Shown: positions 11,025 through 24,220, numbered from the stretch's first letter. The stretch is 64,000 nucleotides of DNA from Hypericum androsaemum (GCA_963995505.1 OZ023189.1:17135495-17199494); one strand, 5' to 3'. Program-made: numbers and translations. The notes: generated from the letters alone by a model not told the origin.

Positions 11025-11346
11025 CTGAAAAGTAGAAACGAAAATGTCGAACAGTGCAACGGTCCATTACACAGATATCAACTCCCGCGAGGAAGGTAGT
11101 TCAACGACTTGGAACACAGGAAAACACAGAAAGGGTTTAAAGGTGGTACCAAAAAACCCTTTCAAGGTTTGAAGCCTGAACCAGATGAGCTCCCATCAAA
11201 ACTACCCTACGGTAGAGAAACTTGAGTAATTAGATAGTGCACGGATCATAGAACCTGCGTCATCAAAAGGAAAGAGATCGACAAAAATATCCATCATGTG
11301 TTGAGCGATTATTGTACGGAACATTTGAATAAGTACCAAGAGACAA

Positions 11347-13813
11347 CTAGAGGAACATTTTCTGATATTGCTTCTTCTCCAGATCACGCCTAGCGTTAAT
11401 CTGCAGGAAGTTTCGAATCGCATCATTAACTTGGCTATTGGACACTAAATAACCTACTTTATGTAAATCTCAGTCCAGAAAGCCAACCTTTTTCCTAGCA
11501 GCAGCTAGCTCTCTTTTTATTCCAGCTGAAGCCAACAAAGTAACATATCAGTAATGTCAGTAGGAGCTAATTCTGAAAGGACTTGCAGATGATTACAAGC
11601 AAGCCACTAACCGTCATTTGGTTCCAACTGCAATGCCTTCGTGAAGCTTTCAACAGCAGCATCGATGTCGTTCAAGGCCATATTTACCTAAAATATGAAG
11701 AAGACAGACCAAAACTTAACAGGAATTTAAATGTTGAGGGAAAAAATTGCAACAGCGGGAAAGGAAAAACACAAGGAATTCTGGCTTTTCTTGTAACTTC
11801 AAATGTGCAAGTTGCGCGCATCAAATGATGACTCTAACCTGTCCCTGACGAAAAAATGCCTTCGGATTGTCGTCCACTTCACGTATGGCGAAGTCTGAAT
11901 CCAGTTGGGCTCCTTTTAGATCTCCTAATTTCAGCTTAGAAGCCTACAACAACACAGACCATACACCATCAGTAAATGCTTCTTGGCAATGAAATATGGT
12001 GCAAACCGTTTTCTATATGTAAACAAATTCACATGCAAACACTAAAAGGAGAACAGATCTATCATCGGCTGAAAAAAAGATTTCTGGTCTTACCAAAAAT
12101 AGTGCTCATGTTGCTTCATGTGCTTTTCTGTTAGCTTAAACACTAAGTCACGTTGTCCAATCACAACAGGAAAGAGATTAGGACATGGAAAAGGCTAACT
12201 TACAGAACTGTTTGTAAATATCTGAGATTTGGTCTTTCTCAAAGCACCACTCTTCTCTGCAGGACCAGCAAGACGTAGAAACGAATTAAACAAAGCTCTG
12301 AGCCAACTGGAACCTAGATAACACTGATGGAGCAGAAGAATCAATTAAAACACACAAGTGTTTTCACCTTCATCAATCCCTTCTTTCTCCCAGCAGATAT
12401 CAAGGTAGCGTAAAGCCTTCCTATACTTTTTGAGAGCCATCTTGTAGTCTTGCTTCTGCAAGGAGCGATCACAGTATAAATTGAGAAAATCATCAGGGAA
12501 CAGAAGAGCACTATACCAAAAATCATTTCGACTATCTCATATATACCTTGAAATAGTCATTTCCATGTGCCTTGATGGAGTCAACAGCATCCATCCACCA
12601 GGACAATTCAGCAGGACTTTCATCAAGATCAATTGGCCAATCGGGAAAAGTATCACCGTCCTTGAAAAAGTTGGTTATACCATCATCCTCGCATTCATGA
12701 ATCTCCCCACAATCCAATATCGTAACATCAGAAACTGGACAGTCGGCCTCACCCGTAGTCACGTGCTCAATTGACCTGACAACTCCCATTCCTTTAACGA
12801 CCTTCCCAAACACGACGTGCTTACCATCCAGATGAGAAGTCCGAGTAGTCGTAATGAAGAACTGCGACCCATTTGTGTTTGGGCCAGAATTGGCCATGGA
12901 CAACATCCCTTTCCTCTCATGTTTTAGCTCAAAGTTCTCATCCTCAAACTTCAACCCGTAGATTGACTCTCCCCCGGTTCCATCTCCTGCAGAGATATCT
13001 CCACCTTGGGCCATAAAGCCTTTGATAACACGATGGAAACGGCATCCCTGAACCCCAAACAGAGAAAAACAAACACCATTCAACAGAGACGAGATAGGCT
13101 GCTAGAATAGAAGAAGCACTCTCTTAATGCAGATCACAGAAACTATGACGGGTCGGTATCATCTATAAATGCAAGAGAATCAATCCACTTCGAGATGCTA
13201 GATGGACGCATCTGCAAGTTCTAATTTACAAACCATGATTTGAACTACTTAAAAATGATCATCAAAGACCTACCAATTTAGATGGAAGAGCCTAAAACGT
13301 ATTCAACTACCAACAACATTGATTGCTAGATTCATTTCACGTCTCCTATAACCGAAACACAAGAACAGAGCATTCAGAAAGCCAAAGGCCAAATCCTGAA
13401 AAGGGTCTTCAAACAAGCCAAAGCCAGATTTCAAGTCAACGGGGCAGGAAAAATGTCAACCATTTAATCAATGATCATCAAAACAAAACCCAAAAGCTAC
13501 CGACCAACATGCATTGAGAAGAAACAATCTTTATGCCTAAATATAAAATAAAATAAAAATAATAAGAAGACCCAAATTCTAAATTTTCCTGTTTGTTGAG
13601 AAAAAGGAAAGACAAAGATAAAAGGGAAGGATTTAGGGTTACTTTGAAGTGGAGGGGGACACCGGTATTGGGGCCGATGCCTTTCTCGCCGGTGCAAAGG
13701 GCCCTGAAGTTCTCGGCAGTCTTGGGAACGACGTCGTTGTAGAGCTCAACCACTATCCTCCCTTCCACTTCCCCTCCAATGCTGATGTCCAGGTAGCACC
13801 TTCCCCTTCCCAT
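11347..13813 (-). CDS. CYP40: CYP40-type cyclophilin with TPR domain (SQUINT orthologue)
   Basis: A complete eight-exon gene. Minus-strand exons: 13813-13643, 13047-12547, 12455-12368, 12256-12204, 11943-11839, 11687-11612, 11525-11488 and 11400-11347. All introns have GT-AG borders and the phases join cleanly to 361 residues plus stop, the length of Arabidopsis CYP40. Residues 1 to about 175 are a peptidyl-prolyl cis-trans isomerase domain with the active-site residues R63, F68, M69, Q71, N110, Q119, F121 and H134. The cyclosporin-contacting tryptophan of CypA is H129 here, as in other CYP40s. Residues about 210-330 form TPR helices ([30 protein letters not shown]), ending in a basic tail QYQKMFL. 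In Arabidopsis this protein works with HSP90 in AGO1 loading and microRNA-controlled phase change; the same role is inferred. The ATG is the first in a cyclophilin-type N-terminus and follows a CT-rich leader. Confidence 0.96.
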
Positions 13814-13876
13814 CTCTCTCTCTCTCTCTCTCTCTCAAGTCGTTTCCTTTCTTTTCCTTTGGTTTCCCTTTTTATG
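13814..13876 (-). promoter_or_regulatory. CYP40 leader with CT/GA microsatellite and weak TATA-like element
   Basis: Directly upstream of the CYP40 start codon the plus strand is a run of about a dozen CT dinucleotides (13814-13837). Such runs are common in plant 5' UTRs. On the minus strand a CATAAAAAGG sequence near 13876-13867, about 55-60 bp before the ATG, is the best TATA-like match. It is rather close to the ATG, so the assignment is tentative. Confidence 0.4.
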
Positions 13877-13879
13877 GCG

Positions 13880-14673
13880 TGTGTGATGTATTTATTTGGT
13901 TCTAGACGCTTCTGGTTATTGAGGGAGGGTGTGTCCTCATCTAAAACCCTAGTGAACTGGGGGGGCTGCGAGTCCTTTTTTGTTTTTTTTTTAATTTTTG
14001 ATTAAGAGATATTTAATTTGAGTCAATATTAGATATTCAATGAAAAAGTTAGGTGCCGAATATTAACTTCTTCTTTTTTAGGGTCCGGTACCGGATATAA
14101 ACATGATGGTCTGTCTTTGCGGCATTCCGACCTCACCGATTCGAAAGGGCGTCAGGAGTGAATTACATGGATGATTTATTGAGTTATTAGTTTATCCAGC
14201 AATCACTTAATAGACTGACTCATCACATGTCCAAATATCGAATTAAATACATGTATTGAACTTCATGTGGTAAGTCCATAACCTATAAGCATTTGTTTTA
14301 GCTTTAACAAGACTCAAATTCGAATTTATGTAAATACAATAGTGTTAGTGTTAAATAGTTGTTTGGAGAATTTTGTTATCTTTCAAAAATCTCACTAACT
14401 CAAATTTGAATTAGGTTCACATATTTCAGATACCAGATGTTATAACTAAAAAAAATATGGCCCAGGTAAATTGGTTTGGGGCTAATTTGCTGAAATACTT
14501 ATTTCACACATTTAAATCATGATCGTCAATCGGAGTTGCAATAATCAATGGACTAGGCTCGGTTATGGGTTCCAACCGTTGAGTCGAGGAGGGACCACTC
14601 ATCGTCGCAGATGTGCAAAGGTACACTCGTAGAGACATGTGACAACAACATTATTATACAAGTTTTTTTACAA
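13880..14673. other. Intergenic region upstream of CYP40
   Basis: No gene is recognised. The distal CYP40 promoter is expected here. The last part (14674-14688) is the left target-site duplication of the following LINE. Confidence 0.5.
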
Positions 14674-14688
14674 AATCACTTAATATTT

Positions 14689-16726
14689 TGTTTTCGGATC
14701 CCAGGAGAGATCTGTGATCGGATATAACAGAAGTTATGTGGATTTTATTGGGGATCTACGAGTGATAGGAGGAGGATCCACTGGCGAAATTGGCCTAGGA
14801 TGTGTCGGTCGAAGGCCGAAGATGGTCTCGGATTTTGCAGGTTGGTCAATTATAACCGAGCTTTGTTAGCTAAGCAAGCATAGAGACTAATGTGCAATCC
14901 GACCTCACTGGTTGCACGAGTTCTGAAGGCCCGGTACTTTTCGAGATGTGATTTGTTGGAAGCTTCGGTGGGATATAACCCTAATTACGCATGAAGGAGC
15001 ATAATGGAGGGCTTGTCCGTGATACTACCACATTTGGAGTGGGGAGTTGGAAATGGTGAGAGGATTAGGATATGGGAGGATCACTGGTTGGCAGGTACGA
15101 CAGCGGGTGTCATAGGCTACATGTTCCCGGGTTCTAATGGGTTTCGAGTTGTGGCCGATTTGATGGTTGACGATAAGCAGAGGTAGGATGAGGCCTTGTT
15201 GACTGAGCTGTTTGACGAGGATGATGTCAGGCGCATTAGGTTTATTCATCTATCTAGGCGAGCTGAGGCAGACCTGGTAAGGTGGAGACATACGTGTGAT
15301 GGTCTTTATACTGTCATGCACAAATACTATGTGGATTTTAAGGGCTGGTGGGAGACGTCTGATTATATGAGCCTTGTTGGTCTGGACAGGGAAGTTTGGA
15401 AAATGTGCTGGAGTGTAGTGTGCCATCCTCATATCCACTCCTTCCTTTGGGGCTTACTGGATGACTATCTTCCACCGAGATCCACGTTGTGTAGAAGGGG
15501 TATTGAAGTGGATGACTGTTGCCCACTCTGGGAAAGTTTTCAGGAGACGGTGGTTCATGTGTTTTTCTCTTGTGCGGTATCGTCAGGTCTCTGAAGGCAG
15601 CCTGGTGTGAACCCTTCAGACCTGGTAGTGGGGGACTTGGCAGAGACCTGTATGAGGATGTGGAGGGTGGTGGAGGTAGAGAAGCATGGGAGGAGGGCAG
15701 AAATTTTGTGGGGTCAGTGAAAACTATGTAACAGTGTAGTATTTGCAGATGGGTCGACGGAGAGGGTACCATAAGTGGTAGGCGAGGCAATCAAACTTTG
15801 GCAGGACTTTATTGTGGCTAACCCTAAAGGTTCGATTGGCAGGGGACGCAGGCAAGTGAGCTGGAGTGCACCTGATGAGGGATGGATTAAGATTAATACA
15901 AACGCTGGGATTGGTTTAGATGGGAATGGCCAGGTCAGGGTGGTGTGTAGGGATTATACTGGAGAGTTGGTATGTGTGCTGGTTCATGTGGTTTCGGATG
16001 TGGTACATCCGTTGCTCTTGAAGGCGTATGGCCTCTTAGCTGGGGTGGAGTTGGCGATGGCTCAAGTTTTTCTGCGGGTGGTATTTGAGACAGACCCAAT
16101 CGTACAGGCTCTCTCTAAGACTGTGCCAAGACTGTGCCAGATAAGAGTGACTTTGGGTTGGTGGTGGATGATTACAGAGAGGCGATGGCGAGATTGTCTG
16201 TGGCACAAATCTGGTTGCTTACCGAGAGCCGAATGGAGTTGCACATGGATTGGCGACGATGAGCTTGGAGGCGGATGTGAGAAGTTAGAGCTTTCAGTCG
16301 ATGCCCTCGTCCCTGGCAGGTTTGCTTGCACGTGATATTAATCAGATGGGAGTGGGTTAATGGGTTTGGTATGTTTTTTCTCATGGTCTAGGGTGTTGGG
16401 TGTAAAGGGGATCCATGCATATTGGTCATATTTTAGCAGTGCCATCATTGTGTACTCTTTTCTTACTTCGGTTTTATCCCGGTGGAGGCCGAGTTTTCCA
16501 GAGAAGGTTTTACCAAGACCAACAGGTGCAACTTTGTACTTTGTGCAAGGGGACCATTACATGTTGAGGGACAGATTTCTTAGTGGGTAGCATATAATAT
16601 TAGGTGGGCAAAATTCATGCCTAGGTTGCTCTCGATTTTGTGACAGTAGTTATGCCACTAGTATTGTATTGAACTATACTGACTTTTGATCCTGTTGAAT
16701 GAAATGTAGTATTTTCTCTATAAAAA
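14689..16726 (+). mobile_element. 5'-truncated LINE with RT tail, zinc-binding RT domain and RNase H
   Basis: Flanked by a 15-bp target duplication AATCAC(T/C)TAATATTT (14674-14688 and 16727-16741) and ending in a short A-run (16722-16728). The plus-strand coding remains are the end of the RT region (about 14800-15000); a connection region (15004-15186, WGVGNGERIRIWEDHWL); a zf-RVT-like domain (15196-15594, VWKMCWSVVCHPHIHSFLW); and an RNase H-like domain (15775-16335, DEGWIKINTNAGIG, then VCRDYTGE). The domain order is that of plant L1 elements with a C-terminal RNase H. Stops and frameshifts separate the pieces, and 5' truncation is typical of incomplete target-primed reverse transcription. 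Confidence 0.88.
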
Positions 16727-16811
16727 AATCACCTAATATTTAGATATTAGTGTACATTAATCAAGATCTGAATAGGTATATCCTTTAAAACTACATTACT
16801 TATATTTTCAA

Positions 16812-17643
16812 GAAAAAAGTCCCATTTAGTACTCTGTGATTTCAGGCTTTTAGAATTAAGATCATGTGGTTTCAAATTGAGAATTTAGTACCCTGTGGTT
16901 GACACATTTTTTCCCGGGCAGGTCCACGGTAGCTGCTTGACCAACTAGACGTGAAACAGTACCATTTTTTAGCCTACGTGACAAGTGAGTGGGTTAAGTT
17001 TATGTTGACATGTCACATGGATAACTACATAAACAGTCCAAATTTATTTATATTTTTTTCAAAAAACCCATTATTAAAAATCCATCTCCTCCTTCAACCT
17101 AAACCATCTCTCCCAACCCAAATGCTCAACCAAGAAACTTCCACTCTGGCACCGATCGTCCCTCCTCCTTCTCCCCTCCCATCTCCTCATCCTCTGTCAT
17201 ACACTCCGATGCTGCCACAGCTTACCGGCTCCTACCACCTCTAATAAGGCCTGGTCCAGCCGTCACAACCACCGTCGTCCTCCTGCCTCCCGGTGGTGTC
17301 TCACGCGCCATAGCCTTTGCGTGCACTACCTCATCTTGAACCAGATCAACATCATCATGGGTATTTTCCAGTGTGGAGGTTCGTGGTGGAGAACTATTAC
17401 AAAGTCAAGTACAACCCGATGGAGAAGTTCTCGAAGGTGTGGAGGTTCGTGGTGGAGGGTCGACGCTCACCTGCAAGTACGACGACCGGTCGTGGCTCTG
17501 GTCGGGTGAGTTGTAGAGACTACGTACTCTCGGGTGCCTGCCCTTGAAGCTGACGTTGTTCAATGATTGGTGATTGGCGGGATGGGTTAGGTTAAAGAAG
17601 GACGAGATGATCAATTGTAATGGAGAACCAAGAGAGAGGTAGG

Positions 17644-17687
<44 letters not shown>

Positions 17688-17939
17688 GGAGGGATGATTT
17701 TGAAAAATATACAAAAATTTGGCACCATTTTAAAATTTTATGACTTGCCACGTCATCAATTGCATGGATGAAAAAGGATGAGATGGCATACCATGCAGAC
17801 CGTAAATATGACATGAAAAATCCAGATGGCTGGGCAGCTAGCTACCCTTGATCTGCCTGGGAAAACATGTATAAATAGGAATTACGTGGCCTTAATTCTG
17901 AAAACTTGAAATCACAGGGTACTAAATAGGACTTTTTCC
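16812..17939. mobile_element. Mutator-like non-autonomous element (about 1.1 kb) with long inverted repeats
   Basis: About 60 bp at the left (starting AAAAAAGTCCCATTTAGTAC) is the inverted complement of the right end (GTACTAAATAGGACTTTTTCC at 17919-17939). The same style of termini, reading like 'TTTAGTACCCTGTGGTTTC', marks other elements in this window that have clear 9-bp duplications. Here the flanks match only imperfectly (TTTTCAAGA and TTTTAATAA). The interior is GC-richer and contains a duplicated 21-bp phrase (GTGTGGAGGTTCGTGGTGGAG at 17370-17390 and again near 17438) and a GA microsatellite. No transposase is seen, and the interior may be captured host sequence. Confidence 0.6.
17646..17684. 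repeat. (GA)n microsatellite
   Basis: About 19 GA dinucleotides in a row inside the Mutator-like element. Minus-strand Ser/Leu frames across it are artefacts of this repeat. Confidence 0.95.
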
Positions 17940-19388
17940 TTTTAATAAATCAAATTCAGACTTTTTATTAAACAAATTTTTTTTCGGGTGGTGGGTCGCT
18001 TTTTTGGTGGGTCATGACAAGAGTAAACCGTGCATATGATATATTGTCTTTTTTAGCGGATAAGGACACATATAGTATAGTAACGATGTTGTTAAATAAG
18101 TAAGTCCCCACCAGAAAAAATAGTACTCCTGCTCCCTACTCTTTGGCTAAATTTGTCAAGATGTGTAGTGTAGCCACCAAGAAACAAAGCACACAAAAGG
18201 TGAGAGGGGGAGCAATTTCAGGGGAAAAATGAAACCCAATTCGCAAACCCAGGTGGGCCACCGTAATAAATTGTCTATAATTTATATTTGATCAAGACCA
18301 CTCGTTATTCGCTTACATATTAAGCCAAATAATCCAAAACTATTCAAGCAATAACCTGCTAATGCGCTGCCTCGTATCGTAATTGTGGACTGGCACGTTG
18401 ATGCAAGTTGCAGCCAGTTGCAAGGACCTACCGTGGATTGATGAGTCGTATCAGAAAAGCATTGGTTAAAATTTTTTTTTTTAAAGTAAGCTTTATTCCA
18501 ACCAATATAAACATGTGCATATATACAAGGGAACCCCGCGAGGGACCTCTCCCCCCCTATGGTGAAAAACTCCAACAGTATTATCCAGTAGTAAAAAAAA
18601 ACTAAGTCAGTGTTCATCCAATTCCGTTTCTGGACTTCAAGATGAGGATTAGATCGTGGTGCTGAAATTCCTTTGCGGCATTTCGTTTCGATAATTTATA
18701 TTCCCCTAAAAAAACAAATTATAATTTATATAATCCACTGCTTAGCGGAGGTCGCACGTGAGCTGCTTCCAACGAGACAAAATGTCAACCTGGACCTGAA
18801 ATTGATTGATGGTTACGTTATTCTTGGGCCTTTTCAATAAAGTGATTTGGAAATCCACTCCTTGCTTTTGCTTTAACCATTAAAGAGAGAGAGAGAGAGA
18901 GAAGAAGAAGCCCAATTTATCAAAAAAAAAAATAGAAGAAGCCCAATTGCTCCCATGCTTGCATGTTTTTAAGAGTGATGCTTACAGCATGGGGTTGCCC
19001 TTTTGAACACTGTTTTGAAAACGCGAATTAGTCGAATAGCGATGCAGGATTTAGAGCAAGTCGGGTCAATTTCAACATTCGGGAAAGGGTTAGATCAATA
19101 ATCAACGCGATTTGATCGATGGTCGATGCGACTGAATATTACCATTTCACTCGTTGTATCAGTTGGTCCAGACCCAATATTGTTTTGTAAATTAGGTATG
19201 GGTTTTCAATATGTTTTTGGTAGGTAAATATATTTTATTAATCTAGTATAAAATAGTAGATAATAATATGTACATTCCGGGTGGTCTCCTCCTGTCTACC
19301 CAAATTGGCCCCCCTAATATTGAGTGGTGTCTCCCCGTACAACAATACGGGGGTTATCCGAGGCCTTGAATACCAGTCATTGCAAGTC
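17940..19388. other. AT-rich intergenic DNA
   Basis: No gene is recognised. It contains a short (GA)n tract near 18883-18905 and, around 19009-19100, a piece resembling CCGGTC-type hAT MITE ends (TGTTTTGAAAACGCG). The segment 19205-19260 carries GGTAGGTAAA, and its complement appears just right of the copia element near 21659. That may be the outer boundary of an older repeat into which the copia element inserted. Confidence 0.4.
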
Positions 19389-19393
19389 CAAGT

Positions 19394-21630
19394 TAATGAA
19401 ATATGCTGCTTGATTTTATTAATCGTCATAAGGTCATGTATATAAGAGTTACAAATTTGATTATCAAGTAACTATTGATTAGGAATCTGTTGTGGGAAAA
19501 AAGCGAATCTAATAATCACCAAGTAACTAATTATCAAGTAACTATTGATTATGAATCTAACTTGATCACCAAGTAAATAAGACTAAGACGTCTATACGAA
19601 TATGACTTCTATTCATAACACTCCCCCCTCAAGTTGGAACGTGGAGATCAACAACGCCCAACTTGCATCTCTTTGAAATGATCCTGACCTAGAGCTTTCG
19701 TGAACACATCAGCTAACTAACAATCTGTAAGAATCTTCACTGCTGCGATTCCGTACATTTTTTGAAGTAATAGAGACCATTGCGCTGCTTACCCACTCCA
19801 AGCAGGCTCTTTGAGATAAAATCCAGCCATATTAGCAGATGGATCAGAGGGCATCGCAGCATTATCCTGGTTGATTTTACCTGCAAGTTGGCGGAGCAAT
19901 GTGGTGATTTGCTCCTGAGTGAGTTCAGAACTTGCTCCTTCATTGCTGACATGTGTAGCATGCGGATGAGAACGAGAATTAGGTGGATCGCAAGCCTTGT
20001 TAGTCCGCAATACAGCAGCGTTGTTTGGCTTTCTTCATCCCGAAGGGAAGCCAACCAATTCGAAGCAATTTGCTTCAAGATGCCCTAGTTTGCCACAGTG
20101 CGTGCACTTTCGGCGACCTCTTGAGTCACCCCGTGAGTCTCCTTCTCCACAAGGGTCTCCTCTGCTTCGTGCAAAATCGGACGACTTACTCTGGAAAGAA
20201 GTCAATTCAATGACAGGGTGACGGCTAGCGATATCTGTCGTTGTTGCTCGTCTTTGGAGATAAGATGGTAAGCAATACTGATGATAGGAAGTGGCTGGCT
20301 ACTGAGAATCTGAGTCTTGATAGTGATGAAAGAGTCATCGAGTCCCATCAAGAAGTCGTATAACTTTTCTTTTGCCCTAATTTCAGCAACTTGTTTTCGC
20401 AAATTGCAACTACAACCATCACAAGTGGATGTTGGCAGAGGCAAAATATCATCAGCCTCATCCTAGAGGCTTTTCAACTTGGTGTAGTATACTGACTCAG
20501 ACGAAGGCTAGTGATTACCGGTGAAGTTCATAAGCATGCGGTGCACTACCCTTGCCAAAACATTCAGCATGATCGCACCATATCTCCTCAACTGTCTGAG
20601 CACTACTCGCGCTGCTATAGACATCCTTTTCGATGGCAGTTTTGAGCCATCCTTTGACCATCCCGTTGGCACAAATCCAGTATTGAAGATCAATAGATGT
20701 TACCGCCAATTTGACAAGGCTTCCATCAATGAAGCTGTAATTATTCTTTGCGAAAAGAGCAGTGCTCATGTCATTGACCCACTCACAATAGTTTGTTTCG
20801 GTGAGACGATCCATGACATGTTGCTGACTGGAATTGTCGGTCGGGTGAATATAGTATGGTGACATCAGATTCATACTATTGCTGACGTGAGTGTTCCCGC
20901 TAGGATGGGACAGAATCGGTCTTGTACTACTAACGGTGGACATGGTTTTGTTTGGTGTTTAGATTGCCTTAGCTTATTCAACCGGCAGGCGCACCAAAAG
21001 AGACGATTGGTGATATCAAAACTCTCGCCGTTGCTCTAAAGTTGGCCTCGAAAAACTTGAGACTTTGGAACTTCTTTAATGAAACGGTGAAGAAAAAACT
21101 AAGAAGAAGGCTTATACTCGGTTGAAAGAAATCAAAGGTTTAAAGGGAAAAAGTCCTCCACCCTTTTGATCCTCCTCGCCGGCGGTCATGATGTTGATGA
21201 ATTTTGATTGCGGTGGTGATGTTTGATTGCCGGTGGTGAATAATCTCACAATCGCAGTTGCCTCGGTGACATAAGATCGATCATCAATTGTTGACGACAA
21301 TTGTAGTTGCAAGAAATCTCGATGAAACAGTAGTGGATTGACAAATTTGTTGGCGGTGGATGTTGGCGTCAACAATTGTTGGCAGTGGATTAATTTTTTT
21401 GATCGGTGGTTGCGTTTCTTTTGATTGCTTTTGGTTACGGTGGTGTCATACCATAACGAAATATACTGCTTGATTTTATTCATCATTATAATACCATATA
21501 TATAAGTTACAAATTTAATTATCAAATAACTAATGATTAGAAATTTAACTTGATCACCAAATAATTAATTACTAAGTAACTATTAACTAGGACTAAAATA
21601 TCTATACGAATATGAATTCTATTCCTAACA
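19394..21630 (-). mobile_element. Non-autonomous Ty1/copia element (gag-only), decayed
   Basis: LTRs at 19394-19620 (227 bp, with an internal duplication) and 21454-21630 (177 bp) are flanked by the 5-bp duplication CAAGT (19389-19393 and 21631-21635). On the minus strand the LTR starts TGTTA. The sequence after the right LTR, TGGTATGACACC, is a worn initiator tRNA-Met primer site. The sequence ACTCCCCCCTCAAGTTGG at 19621-19638 lies beside the left LTR, so on the minus strand this is where the polypurine tract is expected. Inside is only a copia Gag remnant. The LTRs have diverged at many positions, so the insertion is old. Confidence 0.85.
19740..20943 (-). pseudogene. Copia Gag remnant
   Basis: Minus-strand frames in order: 20943-20515, with the N-terminal Gag signature HVMDRLTETNYCEWVNDMST and KGWLKTAIEKDV; 20444-20202, with KEKLYDFLMGLDDSFITIKT, the UBN2-type Gag core; then a CCHC-like zinc knuckle near 20105-20050 (C-x2-C-GKLGHLEANC). 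At least two frameshifts or stops separate these pieces. The order matches copia Gag; no protease or pol follows. Confidence 0.85.
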
Positions 21631-21635
21631 CAAGT

Positions 21636-21840
21636 AGCTCGGAGGCCCCACACAATTTTTACCTACCAATAACTTTGCTATTTTTTTTGGAACGAAACGG
21701 TACAGTTTCGTATCAATAAAGCATTGACTTTTTTTAGGGTAAATAAAGCATTGACTTAATTACAATAATGCTCTCGTTAATTGTCAATATCGAGACTATT
21801 TAGATTTAAAGGATTAAAGGCTTAAATTTATCACTATTAC
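21636..21840. other. Short intergenic spacer
   Basis: AT-rich, no feature beyond a possible repeat end (TTTACCTACC near 21657). Confidence 0.4.
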
Positions 21841-22662
21841 TAAGAGTGAGTATTTTATCTGTTATCCGAATTTTTTTCGGATTCAAATTCAGATACGGAT
21901 AATTTTATATTCAGACTCGGATTATCCGAAATAAAATTTTCGTATTCAAATTTAGATATGGATAATAAAATTATAATTTCGGATATCCAAAATATACGAA
22001 TTAAAACAGTCCAACCCAAGACTTACCTGGCCGAGGCCCAGTTTGCACCGTTCCTTCTTCTTCTCCCATCAAAACCAATTACCAAATTTAACCCCAAACT
22101 CACTTTGAGCAAAACCAGTTCCCAAATATCAAAGGTAAACTCTAAAATTTCAACTCCTAAACTCACGCACCTCGACTCCCAAAACCTCACTTGCATATTG
22201 TCTTTCTCCTCTCTCTTTATTGCAGCGGTGTATAGAGAACCCAAGAGGCGAAAAATCAATGAGCTTAGTCTCTCAGTTGCAAGCAATCTGGTCGGCTATA
22301 CATGTGGACTCGGAGGTTCGGAAGAAGCAGCGCATAATCCAATCTTCTATCCTCTTCCCTCGCGAAAAGGAGGATGAGACCCAGAAATGACGACAAGTTT
22401 GGATTTTAATTTTTTTATGGGAAGTGTAATTTTTTTTGTCTAAGTTTGAAGGTGCCGGTATAGGCGTAGTAAATTGAGAGTTTTTTTTAGAAATTATTTA
22501 TAAGAAATTGGATAGTTTGGATTATCCGTATCCAAAATGGATATTCGATATCGGATAGTTGTTTGTTCGAATTCAAATTTGGATTCGGATAATAAAATTA
22601 CAAATTAAAATAATTAAAATTTAGAATAGTTTAAATTTGGATAATCCAAATATTCACTCTTA
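21841..22662. mobile_element. hAT-like MITE rich in CGGATA motifs
   Basis: The inverted termini are TAAGAGTGAGTATTT (left) and the complement of a right end that reads AAATATTCACTCTTA. The subterminal regions are packed with CGGATA/TATCCG words in both orientations, as in the better preserved element at 30451-31513. No matching 8-bp target duplication remains at this copy. The interior has no credible coding sequence. Confidence 0.6.
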
Positions 22663-23964
22663 ATGTGACTCGGAAGAATGCCTTCACTTCCCTCGTTTCG
22701 TCTAAACGCCGCCGTTCTGGCCCAGCCCATACGGTGAGGGGCTTGAAGCAACGATAATCGCAGGCCGAGCAACTTTCTGGGCCCATCAGACAAAAATAAG
22801 TCAGATCTGTTTCCATCCAATCGATCAAAAAATACATTTCTTTCGAAAGCCAATCTGTCGAACAACAATATTTTTGTAAGGTAAATTTTACATTTTAAAA
22901 ATGCCAAAATTTGAGTTCTAAATCTTTTAAATATTCGTTTTGTTTCATTGGACTATAACCGCTTAGCTCGAACAACAACATTGATTAACGTTTTCAGGGA
23001 GTCGAATATGGACTTTGACTTCTAACGGAGCGAACAATAACAAGTTCCCGTGATCAATTCGATGAGATACTATTTAGAATCTCGACAAAGGATAAAATGA
23101 GAGAGATATTTATTATGTGTGATTTTATTGGGAACCGCGTACCGTCAAACGAGTGGGATATTTCATTTTTAAGGGGGTGAGTATAGTACAGTACTTGACC
23201 TCGAAGATTAGATAGACAAGTGTACTGGAAAATCCAACCGAGAACAGCAACCGATACATAAAGGAGAGAGAGAATAGTGTAGTGCAGATCCACTATAAGA
23301 CAATGTCTAAGTACTTCGATCAAGTTATCAAATAAATAGATAATTTATTTTTTATATATTATTTACTATTAATTTATTACTATATATAAATTATAATAAA
23401 TATACGAATGAGATTGTGAATAATTTGGAAAGTTTGAATTATTCGAATCAATAATTATTAAAAAATATTCATAGTATTATCTATACAAATTTTCATAGAA
23501 AATTGGACTCTATTCATAAAAATAAGAATTAAAAATATTAAATTCTACTTATAGATAATTAAAAAAATGATATTTTAAATTTATATCGAATATAGCATGT
23601 CAGGGGCAACTGACAGCCCCTGGTCCCTGCCCGGGCGTGGAAGTATTTTAGTTTATCTTTAAAAAAAAATTTCATTTAGCTGGGACCAGGTCAAGCTTTG
23701 GCCACCACTAGAGATGGCCTAAGCTAACTTTTCCATATACACACACGACCACGAATTAATTATATCAATCGGTAAAAATATTATTCTATTTTAAAAAGGT
23801 TTACAAGTTTTTGGAATACATATATGTTATATATTTGTTAAAAAAATTTATTATTTTTAAAAGATCTCAACCAACTCAAATTAATATTAACTAATCCAAT
23901 AAATCTAGATACATATCAGTTGGTATAAAAAAACTGTCCCATACAGAGAGAAAGGTGGGGGGGA
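22663..23964. other. AT-rich intergenic DNA
   Basis: No gene recognised. Around 23597-23720 there is a small GC-richer block (TGGTCCCTGCCCGGGCG ... GGGACCAGGTC) with partly inverted ends, which may be a short MITE. Confidence 0.35.
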
Positions 23965-24220
23965 GACCGGATTGAGTGGGGACTAACGAATATTTGTCCA
24001 CAGGTGAGGACTACATTTTGGGCCGTCAGATTTGATTATATTTAAATCTGATGGTCAATAACTTACCAGGTGATATTGGTTTGCATGTGAAGTGATATTA
24101 GTTTGCAAGAGGCTGGTTTGCATGTGAAGTGATATTGGTTTGCATGTGTACTGATATTGGTTTGAGTTAATCTCCATAAATAGGGACTAGCCCAGTCTCC
24201 ACCAAATCTGCCCTCGAGGG
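23965..24220. mobile_element. MITE-like repeat carrying a 22-bp minisatellite (copy 1)
   Basis: It begins GACCGGATTGAGTGGGGACT and ends near CCCAGTCTCCACCAAAT. The ends are weakly inverted. The interior holds about four units of the 22-bp phrase GTGATATTGGTTTGCATGTGAA. A second copy with about seven units is at 59740-60057. The unnatural minus-strand frame with repeated HMQTNI-type words comes from this array. Confidence 0.7.

Noticed and set aside
15338..15790. 150-codon minus-strand frame opposite the LINE
   Set aside because: It is antisense to the zf-RVT and RNase H coding remains of the plus-strand LINE.
23597..23720. Possible Helitron end (CTAG followed by AT-rich DNA)
   Set aside because: No terminal hairpin followed by CTRR at the right distance and no matching TC start could be identified.
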